NCBI RefSeq assembly: GCF_003003055.1
Contig: NZ_PVTV01000011.1
Span: 310,001 to 374,000 of the forward strand
Direction of reading: 5' to 3'
Source of the DNA: Jezberella montanilacus
GTDB lineage: Bacteria; Pseudomonadota; Gammaproteobacteria; Burkholderiales; Burkholderiaceae_B
DNA: 64,000 nt
The position numbers and the translations under genes were made by a program. Of this stretch, positions 1 through 6,774 are shown piece by piece (positions within the stretch are counted from its first letter, which is position 1; the number at the start of each line of letters is the position of its first letter). The notes beneath the pieces were generated by a model. The model did no database searches and had not been told where the DNA came from. It saw nothing but the letters and a program-made list of their open reading frames with translations.

Positions 1-5
1 CGCTG

Positions 6-806
6 ATGAGCGCCGGCGGCCGACGCATCCCAGAGGCCGTCATCGAACGCGATTACGTACTGGCTTGGTTCCTGACCGGTCTGGCCGGACATCCGCTGCG
101 CGAGGTGCTGGCATTCAAAGGTGGCACGGCCCTGCGACGTTGCTGGTTTGAGGACTATCGGTTTTCGGAAGACTTGGATTTCACATTGACCCGTCCGATC
201 ACCCTTGCAGATATCCTTGATGGGTTGGGCGAAATCTTTGCGGCGGTTGAGACCGCCTGCGGCTTGCGGATCGCTTTCGACCGCGAAGACCGCCATAGCC
301 ACCAGAACAGCCACACGTTTTATCTTCGCTACCAGGGGCCGCTGCCCGCTGCAAACGACGTGAAGGTTGATATCACGATCACCGAAGTCCTGTGCTTCCC
401 TCTGCAAGATCGCCCGATTCATCGCACTTACCACAGCTTTGACGATTTACCCGAAGGGCCAACCGTGAAGGTCTACGCCATCAAGGAAATCGTGGTTGAA
501 AAGCTGCTGGCCTTGAGCGACCGGGCGCGTAATGAGCCGCGCGACTTGTACGACCTCTGGTATCTGTTCGGCTCTACCGACTTGCGCGTTGCTGAAATGC
601 GCGCCGAACTCGACACCAAGTTGGCGCTGCGGCAGCGCGTCGTTGCAGGCATGGAGCAAGCAATCGCCGCCAAGGAAGATCGTTTGCGGCGACTCTGGAC
701 TGCCCGCCTCGCGCACCAGATGAATCAACTGCCACCGTTCGATGATGTCTTTCGGGAAGTGCTGCGTGCTGTTCGCACCGCCGACTTACCGAAGGCGGGC
801 GGCTGA
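6..806 (+). CDS. AbiEii/MenA-like nucleotidyltransferase toxin
   Basis: Nucleotidyltransferase-fold protein of the AbiEii/AbiGii toxin family (266 aa). The core motif is visible: GGT at residues 39-41 followed by SEDLDF at 54-59 (catalytic D56 and D58), a third acidic site in the VDITIT strand near 122, and the C-terminal K...R...RDLYDLW signature near 158-185. Family members transfer nucleotides, for example to tRNA 3' ends, and act as toxins or phage-abortive factors. The ATG overlaps a TGA in another frame (bases 4-6, TGATGA), as expected if an antitoxin gene ends just upstream, outside the window. The frame stays open to the window edge, so an earlier start cannot be excluded. Toxin function is inferred from family only. 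Confidence 0.8.
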   Translation: MSAGGRRIPEAVIERDYVLAWFLTGLAGHPLREVLAFKGGTALRRCWFEDYRFSEDLDFTLTRPITLADILDGLGEIFAAVETACGLRIAFDREDRHSHQNSHTFYLRYQGPLPAANDVKVDITITEVLCFPLQDRPIHRTYHSFDDLPEGPTVKVYAIKEIVVEKLLALSDRARNEPRDLYDLWYLFGSTDLRVAEMRAELDTKLALRQRVVAGMEQAIAAKEDRLRRLWTARLAHQMNQLPPFDDVFREVLRAVRTADLPKAGG

Positions 807-872
807 TCGGTTAGCTCTTCACACGCAACATCAAAATCTAGAGAAACAACCAAGTTTAAAGAAGGATGAGCT

Positions 873-1730
873 ATGCCTGGTCAAATGGTTCTGCGAATCT
901 GGGATGTCGCCCACGGCGCGTGCGCCATGCTGACCCACCACCATGACGGTCGCGATGGCCGCATCGCGATGATTGATTCGGGAAGCACGGTTGGCTGGAA
1001 TCCCAGCACCTGCATTCGCAACGGTTTGGGGCGCTCAACGCTGGACTACTTGTTCATCACGAATGCTGACCAGGATCACATGGACGACTTGCAAGGGTTG
1101 TGGGACCAGAATATCGCGGTGACGACACTGCTCCGCAACCCCAGCTACACCGGCGAAGATATGAGACGACTCAAGCGGCAGAGCGGGCCGCTCACCAATG
1201 ATGCGCAGCGGTACACGTCTGCCTGCGAGGTCTACAACCAGCCCGTGACCGAACCATTCAACGCCTACATGGGCGGCATCACGGCGACCACCTTTTGGAA
1301 CAACTACCCTGCTTTCCAGAGCACGAACGATCTCAGCCTGGTGATCTTCATTCAGTACGCAGGTGTGAAGATACTATTTCCCGGCGACTTGGAGAAGCCC
1401 GGCTGGAGGGCATTGCTGCAGCGTCCAGATTTTTGCGCCGAGCTGCACAACCTTGACTTCCTCGTGGCATCTCATCACGGGCGCGAGAACGGTTTCTGTC
1501 CTGAACTATTCAACTATTGCCGCCCCGATGCTGTGATCATTTCAGATAAGCCCATTGAACATGAGACTCAACAGACGGTGCCCGACTACCGCGCGGTGAT
1601 AGGGCGCGGGGTACCTGTCAGAACGACCAACAAGAGGAGACACGTGCTCACGACGCGGCGCGACGGCTGGATACAGATCACAGTTTTCGACAATGGTTGG
1701 TACGCGTTCGATACGGAAAAGCGAGGGTAG
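873..1730 (+). CDS. ComEC/Rec2-like metallo-beta-lactamase-fold protein
   Basis: Soluble 285-aa protein with a metallo-beta-lactamase fold of the ComEC/competence type. Visible landmarks are VAHGACAML near residues 12-20, MIDSG at 33-37, the metal motif region ITNADQDHMDDL at 62-73, LFPGDLEK in the middle, SHHGRENGF, and a C-terminal ISDKP strand. In the usual T-H-x-D-x-D-H motif the first His is Asn here (TNADQDH), so only part of the first metal site is kept. No membrane segments are present, unlike true ComEC. The start has AAGGATGAG upstream at good spacing. It follows the nucleotidyltransferase gene by 66 bp and is probably co-transcribed with it as element cargo. The substrate is unknown; nuclease or phosphodiesterase activity is possible. 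Confidence 0.72.
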   Translation: MPGQMVLRIWDVAHGACAMLTHHHDGRDGRIAMIDSGSTVGWNPSTCIRNGLGRSTLDYLFITNADQDHMDDLQGLWDQNIAVTTLLRNPSYTGEDMRRLKRQSGPLTNDAQRYTSACEVYNQPVTEPFNAYMGGITATTFWNNYPAFQSTNDLSLVIFIQYAGVKILFPGDLEKPGWRALLQRPDFCAELHNLDFLVASHHGRENGFCPELFNYCRPDAVIISDKPIEHETQQTVPDYRAVIGRGVPVRTTNKRRHVLTTRRDGWIQITVFDNGWYAFDTEKRG

Positions 1731-1754
1731 GTACCGAGGTCATATTTGCAGTAG

Positions 1755-2660
1755 CGTAATGCGGGAACACCCGCGCAGACCGGGCGCATTGCGCAGCCAG
1801 GCGATGTCGAAGAGGCGGCACGTTCGGGGGTTTTCTTTCGCAGCGGAGCGGTCAAGGCAGCGCCGTCGTCCACTGCGAGTACGGCCATGCCCGATCCAGT
1901 ATCGGGCAACCAGCCATTCAATCCGATGACCCCTGCGGTCGCATCGGCGCAACCGACTGACCCGACGGCGGTGCAAAACCGGCAGGATCAGAAGCAGGCG
2001 TTTGTCGCCAATGGCGGCGACACCGCCACCCGCAATCCGGCCAGCTTGCAACTGCCAGCCTCTCCCTACCAGGTGATGGCGGGCACCATCATCCCGGCAG
2101 CACTGGTAACGGGCATCAATTCCGACCTGCCGGGACAGGTCATCGCCAACGTCACCGAGTCGGTCTACGACACGGCGACAGGTCGCTTCCTGCTGATTCC
2201 GCAGGGCTCACGCCTGATCGGCCGCTATGACAGTCAGGTGTCATTTGGTCAGCGGCGCGTGTTACTGGTGTGGACACGGTTGATCCTGCCCGATACCTCA
2301 TCCATTTCGCTCGACCGCTTGCCCGGCATCGACCCGGCGGGTTATGCCGGACTGGAAGATGGCGTTGATTGGCATTGGGACCGCATCCTCGCCGGTGCTG
2401 CGTTGTCCACGCTGCTCGGAGTCGGTGCCGAACTGGCTGCGCCTGATCGAACCGGCAGCGATAGCAAAATCATCATCGCCACGCGCCAGAGTGGGCAGGA
2501 CACAGTGAACCAGGTCGGTCAGGAGATCACCAAACGCAATGTGAGCATCCAGCCGACGCTTACTATCCGGCCCGGCTTCCCAATGCGGGTTATGGTGAAC
2601 AAGGATCTGATCCTGCGGCCGTATCAGCCGCTGTTCTTCCAGAGGGGATCGTCGCAATGA
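1755..2660 (+). pseudogene. trbI: 5'-truncated trbI, conjugal transfer protein
   Basis: TrbI/VirB10 is the inner-to-outer-membrane scaffold of the mating-pair type IV secretion channel. The C-terminal TrbI domain is intact (PYQVMAGTIIPAAL, RFLLIPQGSRLIGRYDS, RLPGIDPAGYAGLEDGVDWH, then the GFPMRVMVNKDL end). The family-like frame continues upstream of the ATG at 1887, through EEAARSGVFFR, to a stop at 1752-1754. The coding sequence has therefore lost its N-terminal cytoplasmic and membrane-spanning part, roughly 150 residues by comparison with usual TrbI length. The ATG at 1887 has no ribosome binding site. The breakpoint lies just behind the metallo-beta-lactamase-fold gene, so cargo insertion or deletion probably destroyed the gene. 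Confidence in the family is high; loss of function is inferred. Confidence 0.82.
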
Positions 2661-2968
2661 GCATATCCACCAACAAGCTGCGGCTGGGGCCGCTGCCCAA
2701 GACCGCGACCATCAAGGTCACTTTCGCCTGCACGAGTGCGCTCAAGACGGAGTTGGACCGATATGCGGCGTTGCATGCGAAGACCTTCGGCGAGCCAATC
2801 GACACCGCCACGCTGATCCCGCACATGCTGGAAGCATTCATGGAGCGTGATCGAGTGTTCAAGCGATCCAGTCGGTCGGGCCAATCCAGCCCCCTGATCA
2901 TCCATGCCAAGCCAACGCATCATGTGAGCGATTCGGATACACCTGAACCAGTTCATTCGAAGAAATGA
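2657..2968 (+). CDS. DUF2274 protein of Tn4371-type elements
   Basis: 103-aa protein with the DUF2274 pattern: LRLGPLPKTATIKVTF near the N-terminus, then ELDRYAALHAKTFGEPID and LIPHMLEAFMERDRVFKR, followed by a polar tail of about 35 residues with no recognised motif. The start overlaps the trbI stop by four bases (ATGA), the normal arrangement at the end of trb operons of Tn4371-family integrative conjugative elements. The biochemical function is unknown. With trbI broken and no other trb genes after it, the gene marks the terminal part of a decayed or rearranged element. Confidence 0.85.
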   Translation: MSISTNKLRLGPLPKTATIKVTFACTSALKTELDRYAALHAKTFGEPIDTATLIPHMLEAFMERDRVFKRSSRSGQSSPLIIHAKPTHHVSDSDTPEPVHSKK

Positions 2969-3068
2969 AAAATACGCTGGCTGGCTTCGCCACAGTACGC
3001 CTACGTGAGTTTCCAGTCGAGACCTTCTGAGTCAATCTGAGGGCATGGTCACTTTCTCAGGATTCGCC

Positions 3069-3332
3069 ATGTCTCTCGCACAACCTGCCGACCACTACGG
3101 CCGTAACATACCGATGGTGGCCCCGGCATTCTTCCGCATGGCCGACGTGATACGCATTACTGCGTTAAGCCGCGCCACCTTGTACCGACGCATTGCAGAA
3201 GGGAAATTCCCGCCACCCGTTCATCTCGGGGGACGGGCATGCGGCTGGACGCCGACAGCGCTCCAAGCCTGGGTCGATGATCCGGCAGGCTATTCGATCG
3301 CCATTGCCCCATCCCAACACCTGGCCGAGTGA
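3069..3332 (+). CDS. AlpA-family helix-turn-helix regulator
   Basis: Small DNA-binding protein of the AlpA/excisionase-like family. The core reads MADVIRITALSRATLYRRI then GKFPPPVHLGGRACGWTPTAL, the standard AlpA helix-turn-helix plus wing, with QAWVDD following. I place the start at 3069 because AGGA lies six bases upstream; the in-frame ATG at 3045 has only a GAGGG touching the start codon. Proteins of this type control excision or integrase expression in prophages and integrative elements, so it probably belongs to the mobile element. No integrase gene is visible in the window. Its exact partner is unknown. Confidence 0.8.
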   Translation: MSLAQPADHYGRNIPMVAPAFFRMADVIRITALSRATLYRRIAEGKFPPPVHLGGRACGWTPTALQAWVDDPAGYSIAIAPSQHLAE

Positions 3333-3384
3333 AATTGGCTTACCGCCCAGGCGGCCAGACTCATACCGCAATTTGCACACGATT

Positions 3385-3417
3385 GCTATGTGATGATGGG
3401 ATAATGCGACACATAGC
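3385..3417. repeat. 8-bp inverted repeat GCTATGTG / CACATAGC
   Basis: Perfect 8-base arms at 3385-3392 and 3410-3417 separated by 17 bases, downstream of the AlpA-like gene and inside the GC-rich element. The spacing would suit an operator or a recombination-directionality site near an attachment site, but nothing in the sequence decides between these. Confidence 0.4.
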
Positions 3418-3489
3418 GTTACAACCGCTGCCCCGAAGACTCATCGGGCATCGTTGCGCTGAGAAAATCGTGGTACGTATCTGTAGCAG

Positions 3490-3512
3490 CCGGCGTGCGT
3501 CACGCAAGCCGG
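3490..3512. repeat. Imperfect hairpin near the element end
   Basis: CCGGCGTGCG and CGCAAGCCGG pair at 9 of 10 positions around a TCA loop, giving a GC-rich stem at the end of the GC-rich region. It could be a terminator stem, but no T-tract follows it on either strand. Confidence 0.4.
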
Positions 3513-3550
3513 AACCCACTCAATAAGCCGTGTTTCAGGTCAAATTCATT

Positions 3551-3570
3551 TGGGGGTATGCGTGGGGGTA
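3551..3570 (+). repeat. TGGGGGTA direct repeat at the element-chromosome boundary
   Basis: Two copies of TGGGGGTA lie at 3551-3558 and 3563-3570 with a 12-base period. Base composition changes here: sequence before is GC-rich, sequence after is AT-rich up to the xth start. This makes it a candidate for the attachment end of the integrative element, or for integrase arm sites. The 291 bases from 3333 to 3623 hold no gene that I can support. Confidence 0.35.
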
Positions 3571-3623
3571 CTATCAAAGCAGAAGAAAATTAAATTCAAT
3601 ATAATCAATTACTTACTTGAATA

Positions 3624-4400
3624 ATGAAACTCGCCACCTGGAACGTCAACTCCCTTAAAGTCCGTCTGCCTCAGGTCCTCGACTGGCTGGCAGCTAATCC
3701 CGTAGACGCGCTGTGCTTGCAGGAGTTAAAGCTCGATCAAGATAAGTTCCCGCTGCAAGCGTTCACAGATATCGGTTATCACGCCGACTGGGCAGGTCAA
3801 AAAACCTATAACGGGGTCGCCATCTTATCCAAAGTGGCTGGCACAGAAATCGTTAAAAACATCCCGGGCTTTGAGGATCATCAACAGCGAGTGATTGCGA
3901 CCACCCTGCCCTACGGAGAATCGACCATCAGGGTGATCAGTGCTTATTGCCCAAACGGCCAATCGCTTGATAGCGACAAGTATCAATACAAGCTAGGCTG
4001 GTATGCCGCCTTTAAAGCCTGGCTGGCAGAAGAAATCAAGCAACATGAGCGCGTTGCGGTGCTAGGCGACTACAACGTCGCCCCGGCCGACGAAGACGTT
4101 CACGATCCGGCTAAATGGGTTGGACAAGTCTTGGTGTCTGAACCTGAACGTGAAGCATTCAGAGAACTCATCAATCTGGGCTTAACCGACTCATTCAGAC
4201 TCTTTGAGCAAGCGCCTAAATCGTTTAGCTGGTGGGATTACCGCATGAACGGTTTCAAGCGCAACGCCGGGGTGCGAATTGATCACGTCCTGTTATCAAA
4301 GGTTCTCGTCCCACACTGCACCGCTTGTATCATTGATAAAGCACCACGGGCAAATGAACAGCCTTCTGATCATACGCCCGTTGTCGCCACCTTAGTTTGA
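3624..4400 (+). CDS. xth: Exodeoxyribonuclease III
   Basis: AP endonuclease/3'-exonuclease of the EEP superfamily (258 aa), acting in base-excision repair. Visible active-site landmarks: TWNVNS at residues 5-10, the metal-binding Glu34 in LQELK, the GDYNVAP block past mid-protein, the IDHVLLS block, and the catalytic Asp249-His250 pair in SDHTPVV. Length matches the family. It begins directly beyond the end of the mobile element, so the native upstream neighbour has been displaced from this side. It converges with the NIPSNAP gene, leaving 13 bases between the stops. No ribosome binding site stands out before the ATG. Confidence 0.93.
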   Translation: MKLATWNVNSLKVRLPQVLDWLAANPVDALCLQELKLDQDKFPLQAFTDIGYHADWAGQKTYNGVAILSKVAGTEIVKNIPGFEDHQQRVIATTLPYGESTIRVISAYCPNGQSLDSDKYQYKLGWYAAFKAWLAEEIKQHERVAVLGDYNVAPADEDVHDPAKWVGQVLVSEPEREAFRELINLGLTDSFRLFEQAPKSFSWWDYRMNGFKRNAGVRIDHVLLSKVLVPHCTACIIDKAPRANEQPSDHTPVVATLV

Positions 4401-4413
4401 GCAAGACAAGCAA

Positions 4414-4731
4414 TTACGGATGCGGACCCCAAGGTGCTGCCAGCATTAATTTGTTTTCTTGATGCTTGAGCAAAGGCCGCAGTTGCTTTGCAAAAGCCAT
4501 GAACTGATCATCACCGAAAACACCGTTCCAGAAACTGCGGCGATCTGCGTCGTCGTCGAATTTCCAGAGATGGATGATCTCGTTGATCGCGCCAATATCA
4601 CCCGTGAAATAGCCAACCAGCTTTTGCGGATGCTTTGCCAGCGCTGGCCAGCCCAGCGATTTGTATAGCTCGGTCACTTCACCCATTTTGCCGACCACAA
4701 CACTGTATGTGCGTAATTCATAAATAGCCAT
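4414..4731 (-). CDS. NIPSNAP family protein
   Basis: 105-aa ferredoxin-like alpha/beta-barrel protein of the NIPSNAP family, recognised by MAIYELRTYSVVVGKM at the start, the central LVGYFTGDIGAINEIIHLW and the C-terminal LMLAAPWGP. The start at 4731 is preceded by GGGGA at good spacing; the ATG 24 bases further upstream lacks one. NIPSNAP proteins are small dimeric proteins often found next to catabolic genes, but no catalytic role is established for most. It lies 65 bp downstream of rmuC on the same strand and may share its transcript. Confidence 0.85.
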   Translation of the reverse strand: MAIYELRTYSVVVGKMGEVTELYKSLGWPALAKHPQKLVGYFTGDIGAINEIIHLWKFDDDADRRSFWNGVFGDDQFMAFAKQLRPLLKHQENKLMLAAPWGPHP

Positions 4732-4796
4732 ATTGATGTCCCCTTTTTTTGTCATGAATGATTTTGGCTAATTTAGATTACCCCAAGCATGGCTGA

Positions 4797-6056
4797 TCAC
4801 TCAAGAGGATTGTGATCAGTCTCGTGCAATAAGCCAGCAGGCATTGACTTCGTCGGTTTGACCCCTAATTGCTGGAGTTTCTGTGCCTGATAAACCAAAG
4901 AACCTCTGCCTGTCAGTTTCGTGTGCGCCGATTCGTAGCTTGCTTGAGTCTGTTTGATTCGATCACCGATTTTTTCCAGATCAGCAGCAAAAGCGGTGAA
5001 TTTGTCGTAAAGCACGGCACCTTGTTTAGCGATATCCTGCGCATTAGCACTCTGCTCTTGCTGTCGCCACAGATGGGCAACCGTGCGAACCACAAACAGT
5101 AAAGTCGATGGGCTTACCAACAATACATTCTTTTCCCACGCGTCCATGAACAGTTCGCTGTCGTGGGTGACGGCCAGCATAAAGGCGGGTTCAATTGGGA
5201 TAAACATCAAGACAAAATCAAGTGACTTCAATTGATACAAGTCTTGATAATTCTTGGGTGACAGGCCTTTGATGTGCGCACGAACAGAATCCAGATGCAG
5301 CTTGGCGGTGGCCTCGCGATCTCTATCGTCTGCCGCCAAGGCATACTTCTCGTAGGCAGTCAGAGACACCTTGGCATCCACCACCAGATGACGGTCTTCA
5401 GGCAAATGGATCACGACGTCGGGCTGCAGGCGACTCCCGTCTTCAAGCGTGTGGCTTTGCTGAACGTCATACTCATAACCCTTGCGCAGACCAGAGTTCT
5501 CAAGCACACGAGCAAGAATCATTTCACCCCAGTTACCTTGAGTTTTGTTGGATCCCTTCAGTGCGCTGGTCAGATTTTGAGCCTCGTCACTGAGCTGTTT
5601 GTTCATTGCCATTAGCTCGCGTACTTGAGCAGCCAAGGCGCCGCGTTGAACGTTCTCGTCAACGTATGACTTTTGCACCTGCTCCTGGAAATCTTTAAGT
5701 TTGGTTTGCAGTGGCTCAAGAATTTGCCCGATGTTCGTTTTATTCTGCTCGGTAAAGCGTTGCGACTTGTCTTCAAGAATCTCTTGCGCGAGTGTTTTGA
5801 AGCGGTTGGACATGTCATCTTTGGCCTCTTGCAAAAACGTCAGGTTTTTTGCGGCTTGGGTGCGCTCAAACTCGAACTGTTTACGTTCGGCATCGAGCTG
5901 ACTGGCTAACCGAATGACTTCACCGCTCAGCTCTGCACGGATTGTTGCTTCTGCAAGTTTCACGTTAGCCGTGATACGGCCATTAACAAGTACCCAGGTG
6001 AACCCCGCACCGAAAATCAGGCCCACAGCAAGAAAGAGCAGATCAAGTAAGTTCAT
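4797..6056 (-). CDS. rmuC: DNA recombination protein RmuC
   Basis: RmuC limits recombination at inverted repeats and carries a nuclease-like domain. The protein has an N-terminal membrane anchor (about residues 3-23), a long coiled coil to about residue 150 (heavy in Q, E, K), then the RmuC domain with GNWGEMILARVLENSGL, VVDAKVSLTAYEKY, and FIPIEPAF followed by LVSPSTL. The ATG at 6056 is preferred; a TTG four codons upstream is possible. Length (419 aa) is normal for the family. It is followed on the same strand by the NIPSNAP gene. The catalytic mechanism in bacteria remains poorly defined. Confidence 0.9.
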   Translation of the reverse strand: MNLLDLLFLAVGLIFGAGFTWVLVNGRITANVKLAEATIRAELSGEVIRLASQLDAERKQFEFERTQAAKNLTFLQEAKDDMSNRFKTLAQEILEDKSQRFTEQNKTNIGQILEPLQTKLKDFQEQVQKSYVDENVQRGALAAQVRELMAMNKQLSDEAQNLTSALKGSNKTQGNWGEMILARVLENSGLRKGYEYDVQQSHTLEDGSRLQPDVVIHLPEDRHLVVDAKVSLTAYEKYALAADDRDREATAKLHLDSVRAHIKGLSPKNYQDLYQLKSLDFVLMFIPIEPAFMLAVTHDSELFMDAWEKNVLLVSPSTLLFVVRTVAHLWRQQEQSANAQDIAKQGAVLYDKFTAFAADLEKIGDRIKQTQASYESAHTKLTGRGSLVYQAQKLQQLGVKPTKSMPAGLLHETDHNPLE

Positions 6057-6156
6057 ATAGTTTGGCAAATAAAAACAGTGTGATTTAGTTATAGTTTACT
6101 TAGTGGCTCGTAGCGTGATAGCGCTTTACTTCTTGGCTTTAATGCCTGGCTTTAGA

Positions 6157-6774
6157 TTAGCCAAAATTCAAATCAACAAAAGCAGTGAACAGACCCAGGG
6201 CGACAAAAGCACCCCCTGTTAGGTATCGGCCAATGGTTCGGCCTCGCTGCGATGAGGCAAAATCAGGCTTGATCTTATTTGCCAGCAACACATAGCTCGC
6301 ATCTGTTAGTGCTGCAGTGATCACAAAAATAAAACCCAGCAGGATAGTTTGCACTATCACATGGTCGTGATCCTGCAAAAACTGTGGCAAAAATGCGGTG
6401 TAAAAAACGGTGGTCTTAGGATTTAAAAGTGCGACTAGAAATCCGTCTTTGAAAATTTGTTGATCCGACTGTTGTTTGAAACTTGCGGTTGCCTCGGCTG
6501 GAGCATGATTAAGCCAGGCGACAAGACCCATGTAAACGAGATAGGCTGCGCCCACGTACTTGATCACGATGAAGGCCCAGGAAGACATTGCGAAAATGCC
6601 AGCTAATAAAAACGAAGCGAAAATGGCGTTGCCTAAATTACCCACTGCCACGCCCGCCACTGAGACGAGACCACCACGCCTGCCTTGAGACAGGGTTCTG
6701 GTGATGACATAAAAAACCCCGGGCCCCGGGGTGACGGCCAACACAATACTTGCAAGCAGAAACGTCAAAATCAT
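6157..6774 (-). CDS. LysE/RhtB-family amino acid exporter
   Basis: 205-aa inner-membrane protein with about six hydrophobic segments. The family signature VTPGPGVFYVITRTLSQGRRGG sits in the first helix-loop, and LLNPKTTVFYTAFLPQF lies past the middle. The RhtB group exports amino acids or derivatives such as homoserine, threonine and lysine. The ATG at 6774 overlaps the stop of the M14 peptidase gene in an ATGA, so the two are probably translationally coupled. In that context it may discharge amino acids released by the peptidase after peptide or conjugate uptake. An upstream in-frame start at 6804 would lie inside the peptidase gene and is less likely. Confidence 0.88.
   Translation of the reverse strand: MILTFLLASIVLAVTPGPGVFYVITRTLSQGRRGGLVSVAGVAVGNLGNAIFASFLLAGIFAMSSWAFIVIKYVGAAYLVYMGLVAWLNHAPAEATASFKQQSDQQIFKDGFLVALLNPKTTVFYTAFLPQFLQDHDHVIVQTILLGFIFVITAALTDASYVLLANKIKPDFASSQRGRTIGRYLTGGAFVALGLFTAFVDLNFG

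Noticed and set aside
447-728. Minus-strand ORF opposite the nucleotidyltransferase gene
   Set aside because: Antisense shadow; the plus-strand frame has intact family motifs.
1887-2660. An intact short trbI gene starting at ATG 1887
   Set aside because: The family-like frame continues upstream without a ribosome binding site at 1887 and the membrane anchor is missing, so truncation is the better reading.
3541-3623. tRNA gene or tRNA 3' end as integration target
   Set aside because: No cloverleaf or T-arm could be formed around the G-rich repeat.
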